Made by a program: the position numbers and the translations under genes | Shown: positions 34,465-43,157 of the stretch, piece after piece | How positions within the stretch are numbered: the stretch's first letter is position 1 | How the letters are laid out: every line of letters starts with the position of its first letter | The notes under the pieces: generated by a model | What the model saw: the letters and a program-made list of their open reading frames with translations, nothing else | Databases searched by the model: none | What the model was told of the DNA's origin: nothing | NCBI GenBank assembly: GCA_030685015.1 | Contig: JAUXWS010000013.1 | Location: 10,936-74,935, forward strand | Length of the DNA: 64,000 nucleotides | From: a bacterium | GTDB lineage: Bacteria > CAIWAD01 | Direction of reading: 5' to 3'

Positions 34465-36222
34465 TCAGGCCCCTGGGTTGTGGAAGCGCCGCTCCAGCTC
34501 GATCAGTTTCCGCTTCAGAAAGAAGACGACGATCAAGCCCAGGACCAGAAAGACCGAACCGACGTAGACGACCAGATGCCCGGGATCGTTGTTGACCGAG
34601 AGGATGGTCGTCTCCACGCCGCCCCGCTGCTGGCTGCGCCGGAAGCTCGATTGGAAGAACTTGTAGCCCCGGTGCACCAGGGTGTTGTTCATGGAGATCT
34701 CGATCTCGCGGCCCTGGATGCCCTGTTCGGGATCATCCAGCAGGACGAAGGAGGCGTAGCCGGCCGCCATCATGGAGCCGGGGTAGCGATCCTCGACGAA
34801 ATCACGCAAGGTGAGGTTGAAGCCAAGGGCTACACGATTCTGCTCGAGCCCGACCAGCCAGGTGGCGCCATCCACCTGGATGGGCTTGCGCTGACCCAGG
34901 CGCAGCCATCTCTGCTCGACGACACCGTCCTTCTCCGTGCGCAGCCGGACGGCGGGCATCTCGCCCTTCACGCCCAGGTTCTCCATCTCCTCCTGACGCC
35001 AGGCCTTGCGCAGCACCTGGTCCACCGAGAGCTGGAAGCCCATCCAGGGAAGCACGAGAGGCGCCCCGCCCACGGCCACGGGCTGTTCCCGCACCCGACC
35101 TTCCTCCAGCCAGGCGACGCGGAGGCCGTCCCCGGTCAAGGCCAGCCGCACCAGCTTCTCCCCCAGATCGGTGTCGGAGAAGACCGGCTCCCAGTCCAGC
35201 CCGCCCAGCCGGGGCAAGGTGGGAGTGGCCCCAAGCAGGGCGTCGAAGCCCGGCATGTTGCGGAAGAAGAGGTAGCGGTCGCCCGCGCCGTCGCGCCGCA
35301 GGTGGAACTCGAGGGCCGGATTGGCGGCCGGGCCGGGCAGGTCCAGGAGGGCGCCCTGCTCGTTCATGGAGAAATTGCGGTAGACACGGGCCAGCTGGAG
35401 GCTGAGCCCGCCCCCCAGGATGAGGGAATCCCCCACTGACGGCAACTGGACCGTGCGCCGGGCGCCGGACAGGGTGAAGGAAAGGGAGCCCGTGCTGGCC
35501 GTGCGCAGCGAGGCCTGCCAGGAGGCGAGGTCGGGGTACTCGAAGGCCTCGAAGCGCAGCAGGCCGTTGAAGTCGCGGCGGTTCTCCCCGGGGCGGCGCG
35601 GGAAGAGCCAGAGCTCTTCCTGGAACATGGCCGACTGGAAGCGGAGCTGCAGGCCCGGGTTGTCCACCGGGCCGTCCTCCTTGATCTCCATGCGGGGCTG
35701 GGCGTCGGTGTAGAACCGGTCCACCGTGAAGGTGCCGCCCCCCGGCACCTCGTAGGACTTGTTCATGAACTCCCGCGGCGGGCTGCTGCTCAGGGAAGTG
35801 GGGTGGATCAGGCGAGCCTGGTCCGGCTGCTGGGGATCGTAGACCGTGAGCACCATGTCCCGCATGGTGATGAAGTCCGCGCTCTCCCCCTCGTCCATGG
35901 TCAGGGTCCCCTCGAAGCCATAGTGGCGGGTCATCCAGGCGCCGAGCAGGATGGCGAGGATCGAGCTGTGGATCATGATCACGCCGATGTGGCGCAAACG
36001 CCAGGGCCGCAGCTTCCAGGTGGCCAGACTGAGATTGAGGGCGAAGAGGGCCAGCAGGAAGTCGAACCAACCTGTCCGATAGACGTAGGCCTGCACCAAG
36101 TGGGTGGAGGTGGAGGATTCCAGCTTGGTGGCGAAGGCCAGGATGACGGCGATGAGGAAGAGCAGGGTCACGCCCAGACCCAGTGAGGAAAGGACCTTGA
36201 GGATCCTTTTGATGATGGTCAT
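34465..36222 (-). CDS. ResB-like cytochrome c biogenesis protein
   Basis: A 585-residue membrane protein with N-terminal helices near 12-32, 48-66 and 75-93, a long extracytoplasmic beta-rich region (about 100-545) and a last helix near 553-573. The opening LSSLGLGVTLLFLIAVILAFATKLES and the terminal VGSVFLVLGLIVVFFLKRK match ResB/Ccs1. That protein works with CcsA to deliver heme to apocytochrome c outside the membrane. No CcsA (WWD-domain) partner gene is in the window. The ATG at 36222 is chosen over 36240 and 36300 because the membrane domain begins there. Confidence 0.82.
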   Translation of the reverse strand: MTIIKRILKVLSSLGLGVTLLFLIAVILAFATKLESSTSTHLVQAYVYRTGWFDFLLALFALNLSLATWKLRPWRLRHIGVIMIHSSILAILLGAWMTRHYGFEGTLTMDEGESADFITMRDMVLTVYDPQQPDQARLIHPTSLSSSPPREFMNKSYEVPGGGTFTVDRFYTDAQPRMEIKEDGPVDNPGLQLRFQSAMFQEELWLFPRRPGENRRDFNGLLRFEAFEYPDLASWQASLRTASTGSLSFTLSGARRTVQLPSVGDSLILGGGLSLQLARVYRNFSMNEQGALLDLPGPAANPALEFHLRRDGAGDRYLFFRNMPGFDALLGATPTLPRLGGLDWEPVFSDTDLGEKLVRLALTGDGLRVAWLEEGRVREQPVAVGGAPLVLPWMGFQLSVDQVLRKAWRQEEMENLGVKGEMPAVRLRTEKDGVVEQRWLRLGQRKPIQVDGATWLVGLEQNRVALGFNLTLRDFVEDRYPGSMMAAGYASFVLLDDPEQGIQGREIEISMNNTLVHRGYKFFQSSFRRSQQRGGVETTILSVNNDPGHLVVYVGSVFLVLGLIVVFFLKRKLIELERRFHNPGA

Positions 36223-36296
36223 GCGACCCTTTCTTTCCATTTCACAACTTCCCGGCGCAATATCGCAATCCCGACGAGTGGAGTGCCCTATCTGGT

Positions 36297-36968
36297 TCAA
36301 CGGGACAATGTCTCGGGGCTGACGCGGCGGGCGCTGATCAGGCGACGCCGCCAGTAACCTTCATCCAGGCCGGCGATCTCCACCCCCTTGGTCGTGCTGC
36401 TGTGGATGAAGAGTCCCCCTCCCTCGTAGATGCCCACATGGGAGATGCGGCGCCGGCTGCCAGTGTGGAAGAAGACGAGGTCCCCCGGCTGCAGCTCGGC
36501 GCGCGAGACGGGCATGCCCAGACGCGCCATCTCCGCCGAGGAGCGGGGCAGCTCGCGCCCCCAGGCGTCGCGGGCGGCCCGCCAGACGAGGCCGCTGCAA
36601 TCCATGCCGCGGCGCGTGTTGCCTCCGTAGCGGTAGGGTACGCCCAGGTACTTGTGGGCCGCCTTCAGCACCTCCGGGCGGGGTTGGGCGTGGAGCCGGA
36701 AGGAGGGGAGACCGCCTCCCTTGCGCGCATCCCTCGGCTTGGCCTTCGCTTCCTGCCGGGAGAGTTTGCGTTCCTGGCGGGCGGAATCGGCGGGCGACTC
36801 CGCCGGCCGCGTCCCCTCCGGCCCGAAGCGGGGATGGCCGCGCAACCCGGAGCAGCCGCCGAGCACGAGCAGGGAGGCCAGCAGCAGCAAGCCCGCCACA
36901 GCCGGGGCACGGCGCCACCGCGGGGGACGGGTTTGCCTACTTCCAGCTGCTGGCACGGAAGCGCTCAA
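36297..36968 (-). CDS. NlpC/P60 family lipoprotein endopeptidase
   Basis: A 223-residue lipoprotein with lipobox LVLGGC (acylated C39) and a low-complexity linker (about 40-95). A C-terminal NlpC/P60 domain carries catalytic C124 in GMDCSGL, H177 in ISHVGIY and H189 in FIHSS. It cuts peptide stems of peptidoglycan on the periplasmic side, usually between D-Glu or D-iGlu and the diamino acid. The N-terminus overlaps the 3' end of the carbonic anhydrase gene by 32 bases. A substrate for Lgt, which is encoded at 17.2 kb. Confidence 0.9.
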   Translation of the reverse strand: MSASVPAAGSRQTRPPRWRRAPAVAGLLLLASLLVLGGCSGLRGHPRFGPEGTRPAESPADSARQERKLSRQEAKAKPRDARKGGGLPSFRLHAQPRPEVLKAAHKYLGVPYRYGGNTRRGMDCSGLVWRAARDAWGRELPRSSAEMARLGMPVSRAELQPGDLVFFHTGSRRRISHVGIYEGGGLFIHSSTTKGVEIAGLDEGYWRRRLISARRVSPETLSR

Positions 36969-37467
36969 CGTAGGCCTCGTAATGGGCGGCGCTCTGGTGC
37001 AGGGCGGCCACCTCCCCGGGCGTCAGCGACCGCTTGACCTTGGCCGGGCAGCCCGCCACCAGGGAGCGGGGGGGAATGATCATCCCCTCCAGCACGACCG
37101 AACCGGCCGCCACCAGGGACTCGGTCCCCACGATGGCGCCGTCCAGCACGGTGGCCTGCATGCCGATCAGGACGCAGTCCTCGATCGTGCAGCCGTGCAG
37201 CATGGCCATGTGGCCGATCGTCACGTCGTGCCCGATGCGCAACGGGGCCGTTTCGTGGGTGACGTGGAGGACGGAGCCGTCCTGCACATTGCTGCGCTCG
37301 CCGATGCGGATGTAGTTGACGTCGCCCCGCACCACCGTGTTGAACCAGACACTGCTGCCGGCGCCGATCTCCACGTCGCCCAGGACCAGGGCGCCGTGCA
37401 TGACCGCCACGTCGTCGGCCAGGCGCGGGGTCTTTCCCTCGAAGGGCAGCACATGTCCAAAGCGCAT
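36937..37467 (-). CDS. gamma-carbonic anhydrase family protein
   Basis: A 176-residue left-handed beta-helix hexapeptide-repeat protein. The metal-ligand histidines of the family are at H68 (VLHVTHE), H86 (VTIGHMAML) and H91 (MLHGC). Members include true Cam-type carbonic anhydrases and many YrdA/PaaY proteins without proven activity, so the reaction is likely but not certain. The ATG at 37467 has a GGAGA ribosome site, and the upstream in-frame ATG at 37587 is rejected. Confidence 0.88.
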   Translation of the reverse strand: MRFGHVLPFEGKTPRLADDVAVMHGALVLGDVEIGAGSSVWFNTVVRGDVNYIRIGERSNVQDGSVLHVTHETAPLRIGHDVTIGHMAMLHGCTIEDCVLIGMQATVLDGAIVGTESLVAAGSVVLEGMIIPPRSLVAGCPAKVKRSLTPGEVAALHQSAAHYEAYVERFRASSWK

Positions 37468-37513
37468 GATGTCTCCTTTCAGTCTCCGCGCGGCGCCGGC
37501 CACTCCCATCGGA

Positions 37514-38713
37514 TCAGGCGGACCGGCGGGCGGCGGGCACGATGATGCGGAAGGTGATGCCCCGTCCCGGCCGGGTGTCGTGGACAAAGATGCGACCGCG
37601 GTGGTATTCCTCCACGATGCGGCGGGCCAGCGAGAGGCCCAGGCCCCAGCCGCGGCTCTTGGTCGTGAAGCCGGGGCGGAAGATCTCCTCCTTGATGGCG
37701 GGATCCACGCCTTTCCCCGTGTCGGAGACGTCGAGCACCACCCGCTGCCCCTGGCGGGCGCTTCTCGCCTCCAGGCGGATCTGGCCGCCGCCCAGGCTGA
37801 GCGAATCCAGGGAGTTCTTGACCAGATTCTCGATCACCCATTCGAAGAGGAAGGCGTTGAGGCGGGCCGGCGGCAGCCCCGGCTCGACGACGATCTCGAA
37901 GGAGATGTCGCGCCCACCACGGGGCAGGCGGCTGCCGAAGTAGTCCACCACCCGCTCCAGCAGCCGCGGCAGGTCGACAGCGGCCAGCTCCACCGCGGAG
38001 CCGATCTTGTTGAAGCGGGAGGCGATCTTCTCCAGGCGCGCCGTGTCCAGCTTCATCTGCTCGAGGGCCTCCCCCATCCCCGGATCGGCCTCCAGCACCT
38101 CGATCCAGCCCATCAGGCTGGAGATGGGCGTTCCCAGCTGATGGGCCGTCTCCCGCGCCATGCCCACCCACACGCCGCTCTCCTCGGCCCGGCGGATCTG
38201 GTGGAAGCCCAGGTAGCCCAGCAAGCCCACCAGCAGGGAGGCGACCAGGGTGAAGACCGGAAAGAGCTGGACGCGCTCGACCAGCTTGGAGTCCCCGTAG
38301 TGGAAATAGTCGGTGATGGTGTCGTACTGGAAGGGGATGGGCTCGTGGACCAGGTCCATCTGCTGGACCAGGCGGCGGATCGTCTCGCGGTTGGCCTCGT
38401 TCTCCTCGTCCAATGCGGAATCCAGGTTCTTCCAGAACTTCGGGTTGCCGCGGGCATCCGTGTAGACCAGTGGGAAATCGATGGTGCGGATGAAGTCCAG
38501 CACCGCCTCCGGGTAATGCGTGGCCAACAGGCCGTAGTGCTCCACCCGCACGGTGAGGTTGCGCCGCGCCTCCGCCCGCAGGTCCTCCACCAGGCTGCGT
38601 GCCATGAAGAGGATGACGATGGCGGTGGCCACGCCCACCAGCAGCAGGATGCCCTTGATCATGCCGCCAGCCCGGGCTCCGCCCAGCCGCAGGCGTGCTC
38701 GCAGCGGCTTCAC
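37514..38713 (-). CDS. sensor histidine kinase
   Basis: A 399-residue membrane sensor with helices near 18-38 and 149-171 enclosing a periplasmic sensing domain of about 110 residues. The H-box is ARETAHQLGTPISSL, with H191 the phosphorylated residue, and HQLGTP is a variant typical of one kinase subgroup. The N-box (IENLVKNSLDSL), G1 (DTGKGVD) and G2 (GWGLGLSLA) are intact. No cognate response regulator is adjacent. The start overlaps the methyltransferase stop (ATGA). Signal unknown. Confidence 0.9.
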   Translation of the reverse strand: MKPLRARLRLGGARAGGMIKGILLLVGVATAIVILFMARSLVEDLRAEARRNLTVRVEHYGLLATHYPEAVLDFIRTIDFPLVYTDARGNPKFWKNLDSALDEENEANRETIRRLVQQMDLVHEPIPFQYDTITDYFHYGDSKLVERVQLFPVFTLVASLLVGLLGYLGFHQIRRAEESGVWVGMARETAHQLGTPISSLMGWIEVLEADPGMGEALEQMKLDTARLEKIASRFNKIGSAVELAAVDLPRLLERVVDYFGSRLPRGGRDISFEIVVEPGLPPARLNAFLFEWVIENLVKNSLDSLSLGGGQIRLEARSARQGQRVVLDVSDTGKGVDPAIKEEIFRPGFTTKSRGWGLGLSLARRIVEEYHRGRIFVHDTRPGRGITFRIIVPAARRSA

Positions 38714-39534
38714 GCGAGCGCCGCCGCTTTGCGGGCAAGCACCAGCAGGCAGCCGCCCTCCTGCCGCATCCCGCGCAGGTCCAGCTCATTGAGCAGGCGC
38801 ACCGGCAGCAGCACGAGCAGCACCCAGGGCAGCACCAAAGGGAGGGTCCAGAGGCCAAGACCCAGCAGACGCATGGGAGCGCGCACGCCCAGCAGCCAGG
38901 CGAGGCCGCCGGCCCGCCCATAGGTGGAGCGCAGCCAGACCTCCTCCAGCCCGGCCTGGGCCAGCCGCTCCCGCATCATGGCCCTGGTGTAGCCCATGCG
39001 GGCATGCTCCCCGACCGTGGGCGTGCGCCGAAGCACCTCGTCCTCGTCCAGTCCATCCTCCATGGCAGGTGTGTGCAGAAGCAGCAGGCCGCCTTCATCC
39101 AATACGGCGGCGAAATTGCGGAAGACGCGCCGGTCGTCCTCGATATGCTCCACCACGTCCACGTTGAGCACCAACTGGACGGGAGACTCCAGGCGGAGGG
39201 CAAGCAGATCGCCCTCCTCGGCCCGTACGCCGCCCAGGCGGGTGTCGCGGCAGTAGTCCCGCAGCGCTTCCACGCAGGCCGGATTGAGATCGACGGACAC
39301 CACCTCCGCCTGGGGAAAGGCCTGGCGCAGGGCGGGCACGTACTGACCGAAGCCGGTGCCGGCGTCCAGGATGCGCCGCGGGCGCAGGCCCTGCCCGGCC
39401 AGGGTCCGCAGGGCGCGGCGCACCTCCAGCTCCCGCAGGAAGAACTGGCGGGAGAGGAAAAAAAGAAGGCGCTTCATCCAGGCCCGGCGCAGGAAGAGAC
39501 GCGCCAGCCGGCCCTTGACAGGGTCGTAATTCAT
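38710..39534 (-). CDS. class I SAM-dependent methyltransferase with a C-terminal membrane segment
   Basis: A 274-residue protein with the SAM motif I ILDAGTGFGQY (55-65), a post-I acidic VVSVDLN, and motif NVDVVEHIEDD. A hydrophobic segment near 230-255 (LGLGLWTLPLVLPWVLLVLLPVR) should anchor it to the membrane. Such domains methylate ubiquinone or lipid intermediates among others, but the substrate is not clear here. The ATG at 39534 is preferred to the long GC-rich extension to 39660. Co-transcribed with the kinase downstream by ATGA overlap. Confidence 0.8.
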   Translation of the reverse strand: MNYDPVKGRLARLFLRRAWMKRLLFFLSRQFFLRELEVRRALRTLAGQGLRPRRILDAGTGFGQYVPALRQAFPQAEVVSVDLNPACVEALRDYCRDTRLGGVRAEEGDLLALRLESPVQLVLNVDVVEHIEDDRRVFRNFAAVLDEGGLLLLHTPAMEDGLDEDEVLRRTPTVGEHARMGYTRAMMRERLAQAGLEEVWLRSTYGRAGGLAWLLGVRAPMRLLGLGLWTLPLVLPWVLLVLLPVRLLNELDLRGMRQEGGCLLVLARKAAALA

Positions 39535-39959
39535 GCGGCCAACATAGGGCCGGTCCTTGCCCCATGCAAGGCGCCCTCGCCGCCAGCGGGTGCCAGATCT
39601 TGCACATGGTGGGCAAGAGTCCAGCTTCACTTCAGGAGCTTTCCCTTGGCCAACAAGCATTTGCCTACTGGAACACTAATTGCTGGAGACCGGTCGCCCT
39701 GAACCTGCCCGACCTGCATTTCCAGGAATGCCGCCACCGGGCGACTCGAAGCTCCAGAATCCATCGCCCGCCTCGGCGGACGGTGATGGCATGGCTCAAA
39801 CCTGGTCCCGGCGGTCCGTCCAGGCCTGTCCCGCACCCGACGCGGCCCAGGCGTGGCGCGCCAGAGTGGATGTCTCGGGGATGGCCTTCAGGCGATCCAG
39901 TGGCGTCAAGTGAAGTCCGGAACGCACGATCCCGCGCCGGACGGATGGCAGGGACCTGG
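39535..39959. other. 425 bases without a recognised gene
   Basis: No reading frame here has family-like features. The sequence can pair over long range, for instance CTTCACTT (39626-39633) with AAGTGAAG (39909-39916), and a bulged pairing of CTGGA/TCGCC/TGAA (about 39690-39711) with TTCA-GGCGA-TCCAG (about 39884-39900). A strong terminator follows at 39960-39988. A non-coding RNA or an mRNA leader is possible; chance pairing is not excluded. No match to 4.5S, RNase P or tmRNA consensus is seen. Confidence 0.35.
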
Positions 39960-39988
39960 AAGGCGGCCCGCGAGGGCCGCCTTCTTTT
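39960..39988 (+). terminator. strong rho-independent terminator without an upstream gene
   Basis: A perfect 10-bp stem AAGGCGGCCC (39960-39969) and GGGCCGCCTT (39974-39983) with loop GCGA, then CTTTTGTTT. It faces rightward, yet no plus-strand gene precedes it. It lies 122 bases before the cupin start and could therefore also be an attenuator in that gene's leader. Confidence 0.85.
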
Positions 39989-40110
39989 GTTTCCTTCACC
40001 CGGGCGGCGGTCGCCCGTCCCTTCCTGCCGCGCCGGGACCCAGGCCGGGGAGCCATGGAGGTCCGGACCAGACGAGCTGTGACAACAGGACTGGACCAAG
40101 GGGGAGGATC

Positions 40111-40482
40111 ATGACGAGCGGACCGGAGACAAGCCAGCGCCCCTGGGGCCATTTCGAGGTGCTGCTGGATGCGGTTGACATGAAAGTCAAGCGCATCCTC
40201 GTGCAGCCCGGTCAACGCCTGTCCCTCCAGCGCCACCACCGGCGGCGCGAGCACTGGTTCGTGGCGGCGGGCCAGGGCGTGGTCGACCTGGACGGGCAGG
40301 CCCGGCAGGTGGCGGCGGGGGACTCGCTGGACATTCCCCTGGGCGCCTGGCACCGGGTGCGCAACCCGGCCGCTGTGGATCTGGTGCTGATCGAGGTGCA
40401 GACCGGGGATTATTTCGGCGAGGACGACATCGAGCGTCGGGAGGATGACTACGGCCGCGTGCCCCCGGGCTCATGCAAATGA
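40111..40482 (+). CDS. cupin protein, mannose-6-phosphate isomerase type II C-terminal-like
   Basis: A 123-residue single-domain cupin. RPWGHFEVLLD followed by VKRILVQPGQRLSLQRHHRRREHW is the metal-site block of the isomerase half of bifunctional ManC/AlgA enzymes, standing here without the guanylyltransferase half. It may isomerise mannose-6-phosphate or bind another sugar phosphate. The ATG at 40111 has GGGGGAGG seven bases upstream. It is preceded by an orphan terminator and followed by an overlapping hairpin, so probably monocistronic. Confidence 0.8.
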   Translation: MTSGPETSQRPWGHFEVLLDAVDMKVKRILVQPGQRLSLQRHHRRREHWFVAAGQGVVDLDGQARQVAAGDSLDIPLGAWHRVRNPAAVDLVLIEVQTGDYFGEDDIERREDDYGRVPPGSCK

Positions 40483-40512
40483 CCGGCGCTCGTGCCGCCG
40501 GTCATTTGTTCG
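40476..40512 (+). terminator. hairpin terminator overlapping the cupin stop codon
   Basis: CAAATGACCGGC (40476-40487) pairs perfectly over 12 bp with GCCGGTCATTTG (40497-40508). The stem includes the TGA stop. Only a short T-run follows, so termination may be less efficient than at 39960. Confidence 0.6.
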
Positions 40513-40739
40513 ATGCTGTGTGTCTGCAGGCGATCCTCTAGCCCCCGGAGGACCGAGGGGCAGGGGAGCAAACCACGTGCCTGTCGCCGAAATCGCGTTC
40601 AACTCCTTCTAACAGCTTGCCCCTTCACGGTGGGGCTTCGCCATGTGTTCAGCATCCGACTGGCAACCGCCCGATCCCGAACACCCGCGCCCATTCTGTC
40701 AAATGGACGGGCGCCCGGTTGGCCCGCCGCGTCCACCGC
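40509..40739. other. intergenic region, nothing recognised
   Basis: About 230 bases between convergent genes. It contains a small hairpin with arms GCCCC/GGGGC around 40618-40637. There is no credible gene, and no integron attC site can be built from its TAAC-containing segment. Confidence 0.35.
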
Positions 40740-41237
40740 TCAGAGATCGTCCTTGCCGGTGAGCAACTCTTCCATGTCGTCGGCCACCTGGCCCACCAGA
40801 CCCACCAGCCGGCGCAGCACGGCGGCGTCCGGATCGGCCGGGATCCTGGCGCAGAAGAGGGCCACGTCGCCCTGGGTGGATGCCTGGTATTCCCAGGCCC
40901 CCATGATCACGTCGTGGTTGGCGTGGAGGAGCAAGGTCATGACCATCGAGGAGGCCAGGGTGTCGCCCAGGCAGCCCGGCGAATAGATCTCCCTCACCTC
41001 CAGGCCTTCCAGGTTGCTTGTCCCGGAGCGGATGAAGACCAGCTGGGTGCGGCCATCCTCGAATTCGAGCAGGAGCCGGTACTCCCCGTCGGGGTCCAGC
41101 TCGTGGATGAGGCCGGCCTCGGCCAGCAGCGGACGCAGGCGGGCGTCGCCCAGGGGCGCCTCGTCCTGGGCCGCCAGCGGCGCCGTCAGGAGCAGGCAGA
41201 CCGCCACCGTAAGCAGTCGGGCGATTTGTGCGTTCAT
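40740..41237 (-). CDS. secreted YbjN/CesT-fold-like protein
   Basis: A 165-residue protein with a signal peptide (about 1-23, ending APLAAQ). The mature part has the layout of the YbjN or Tir-chaperone-like fold: a helix (LRPLLAEAGLIHE), strands (YRLLLEFEDGRTQLVFI), LEVREIYSPG, a long helix (MVMTLLLHANHD), GAWEYQASTQGDVALFC, and a last helix after IPADPDAAVLRRLVGLV. Such proteins are usually cytosolic chaperone-like modules, so a secreted one is slightly unusual. Function not known. ATG at 41237 with a GGAGG site. Confidence 0.6.
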   Translation of the reverse strand: MNAQIARLLTVAVCLLLTAPLAAQDEAPLGDARLRPLLAEAGLIHELDPDGEYRLLLEFEDGRTQLVFIRSGTSNLEGLEVREIYSPGCLGDTLASSMVMTLLLHANHDVIMGAWEYQASTQGDVALFCARIPADPDAAVLRRLVGLVGQVADDMEELLTGKDDL

Positions 41238-41274
41238 GGTTTCCTCCGTGTCGTGTTTGCCATTTCGGCCCTGG

Positions 41275-42042
41275 TCAACCAACCAGGTCCCAGACCAGCT
41301 TGAGCAGGGTGGCCGTCACCACCAGTCGAAAGACAGTCCTCACCAGTCCCACATGCCGGCGCATGACCAGGCGGGAGCCCAGGCGGGCGCCCAGGAACTG
41401 ACCGGTGCCCATCACCAGGCCCGGCACCAGCAGCACATGGCCGCCCAGGGCGAAAGCGCCCAGCGCCGTGACGTTGGAGGTGAAGTTGACCACCTTGGTC
41501 GTGGCCGTGGCGCTTTTCAGGTTCATGCCCAGCACGCCCACCAGCAGCGCGGTCCAGAAGGTGCCCGTCCCGGGTCCGAAAAACCCGTCATAGAAACCGA
41601 TGCCCAGACCGGACGCCATGAAGAAGGGCAGGGGCCGCAGGCGGGGCCGGCCCTCCGCCTCGCCCAGGTTGGGCCGGAGGAAGGTCCAGCCCAGGATGAG
41701 GACGAGCAGCAGCGGGATGAGCCAGCGCAGGAAACCCGGATCGAGGGCCTGGACGGCGGTGGTGCCCAGGACGGCTCCAATGAAAGTGAAGGCGACGCCG
41801 GGCAGCAGGTTGCGAAAGCGCACGAGGCCGCCGTGGCGGTAATGGATGGCGGCGCTGAAGCTGCCGAAGCTGGACTGCAGCTTGTTGGTGCCCAGGGCGA
41901 AGTGGGGCGGCAAACCAGCGGCGAGGAGGGCGGGCAGCGTGATCAGGCCGCCGCCGCCGGCGATGGAATCCACGAAGCCGGCGAGCAGGGCGGCCAGCCA
42001 CAAGAGCAGAAGGACGCCCGCACCCGGCATGACCTCCATCAT
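41275..42042 (-). CDS. TauE/SafE family permease
   Basis: A 255-residue inner-membrane protein with about eight helices. The duplicated TauE/SafE motif appears as AGFVDSIAGGGGLITLPALL in the first half and FYDGFFGPGTGTFW in the second. The family exports sulfite and sulfoacetate or moves other small organic anions. No sulfur-metabolism genes are adjacent to fix the substrate. Three nearby in-frame ATGs (42042, 42039, 42030) are possible starts, and the first is given. Confidence 0.87.
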   Translation of the reverse strand: MMEVMPGAGVLLLLWLAALLAGFVDSIAGGGGLITLPALLAAGLPPHFALGTNKLQSSFGSFSAAIHYRHGGLVRFRNLLPGVAFTFIGAVLGTTAVQALDPGFLRWLIPLLLVLILGWTFLRPNLGEAEGRPRLRPLPFFMASGLGIGFYDGFFGPGTGTFWTALLVGVLGMNLKSATATTKVVNFTSNVTALGAFALGGHVLLVPGLVMGTGQFLGARLGSRLVMRRHVGLVRTVFRLVVTATLLKLVWDLVG

Positions 42043-42215
42043 GACGCGACCGTTGAGTGGGATCGTTGACGCATGCCCCCGCCGCTCTGTCTGCGCGGCC
42101 GGCCATCGCCGGCCTGGCCCCAAGGTAGGATACGCGCCGCCGCCCGTGACGCTTGGTCGACAATCCGGCGACGCCATCCCCTAACTTGCGCCGTCACACA
42201 AATCCTGGGAGTGCC

Positions 42216-43157
42216 ATGACCGCCACCACCACGCCCCGCCTTCGGGGCCGTTTCTTCAACGGCCTGCTCTGGGCCCTGGCCCTGCTCATCATGTTCAGCG
42301 CCATCGTCTACCAGCGCCGCACCGGCCCCACCTATCCACGCCGCGGCGAGATCGTGGTGGCGGGCGAAAGCCACCGCTACCGGCTGGTGCGCAGCCAGGA
42401 GACCACGCGCGAGGCGCGGGTGCTGCTGCCGGCGGCCGGCGGGCGAATCTCGGGCACGCTCTACTGGAAGCGCTTCAAGCGGGAGGAACCCTGGCGGCCG
42501 GTGGATCTCTGCCCGGCGGCGGACCTCCTGCCCGGGCTGGGCGGCCGCGAGCAGGAGGAGCTGGCCGATCGCCTGGTGGCCCTCCTCCCCATGCAGCCCC
42601 CCGCCGGCAAGCTGGAGTACTTCATCGAGCTGACGACCCCGCACGGCCTGATCCGCATTCCGGAGGACCACGAGGAGGCCATCGTCATCCGCTACAAGGA
42701 CCCGGTGCCCGGCCACGTCCTGTGGCCACACGTCGTGCTCATGTTCTTCGCCGTGCTGGTGGGGATGCGGGCCGGACTCTCCGCCCTGGCCGACCCCGGC
42801 CGCATGCGGCGGCAGGCCTGGGTGGCGCTGGGGGGCATGTCCCTGGGCGGCATGGTGCTGGGGCCGCTTGTGCAGAAGTTCGCCTTCGGGCACTACTGGA
42901 CGGGCTTCCCCCTCGGCCGGGACCTCACCGACAACAAGATGCTCGTCATGTGGCTGGCCTGGATCCTGGCCTGCAGCATCATCGGCTTGCGAGCGCGGCC
43001 GCGGGAGATCCTCAACCGCCTCATCGTGGTGCTGGCCGCCGTGGTGATGACCGGCGCCTACCTCATCCCCCACAGCATGCGCGGCAGCGAGCTGGATTAC
43101 TCAAAACTGGAGCAGGGCGTCGACCCGCGCCGGGCGATCGGCACCAGCGACCACTGA
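42216..43157 (+). CDS. conserved membrane protein, function unknown
   Basis: A 313-residue protein. It has an N-terminal helix (about 16-32), a periplasmic region of about 140 residues containing ISGTLYWKRFKREEPW, then four C-terminal helices (about 178-200, 212-235, 254-275, 282-298). Striking residues lie in VQKFAFGHYWTGFPLGRDLTDNK between helices, which suggests a conserved functional site. I recall similar unnamed proteins but no role. ATG at 42216 with GGGAG. It shares one base (TGATG) with the next gene, so the two probably act together. Confidence 0.6.
   Translation: MTATTTPRLRGRFFNGLLWALALLIMFSAIVYQRRTGPTYPRRGEIVVAGESHRYRLVRSQETTREARVLLPAAGGRISGTLYWKRFKREEPWRPVDLCPAADLLPGLGGREQEELADRLVALLPMQPPAGKLEYFIELTTPHGLIRIPEDHEEAIVIRYKDPVPGHVLWPHVVLMFFAVLVGMRAGLSALADPGRMRRQAWVALGGMSLGGMVLGPLVQKFAFGHYWTGFPLGRDLTDNKMLVMWLAWILACSIIGLRARPREILNRLIVVLAAVVMTGAYLIPHSMRGSELDYSKLEQGVDPRRAIGTSDH

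Noticed and set aside
32767-35439. 890-codon open frame opposite pgi, the zinc-ribbon gene and resB
   Set aside because: It spans three real genes and a terminator, and has no family features.
39600-39988. 4.5S, RNase P, tmRNA or 6S RNA gene before the orphan terminator
   Set aside because: None of the conserved sequences of the first three is present, and the long-range pairings are too irregular to call 6S.
40590-40670. Possible integron attC-like site (TAAC segment with a GCCCC/GGGGC hairpin)
   Set aside because: No matching inverse core GTTRRRY at the right distance, no cassette-like gene and no integrase.
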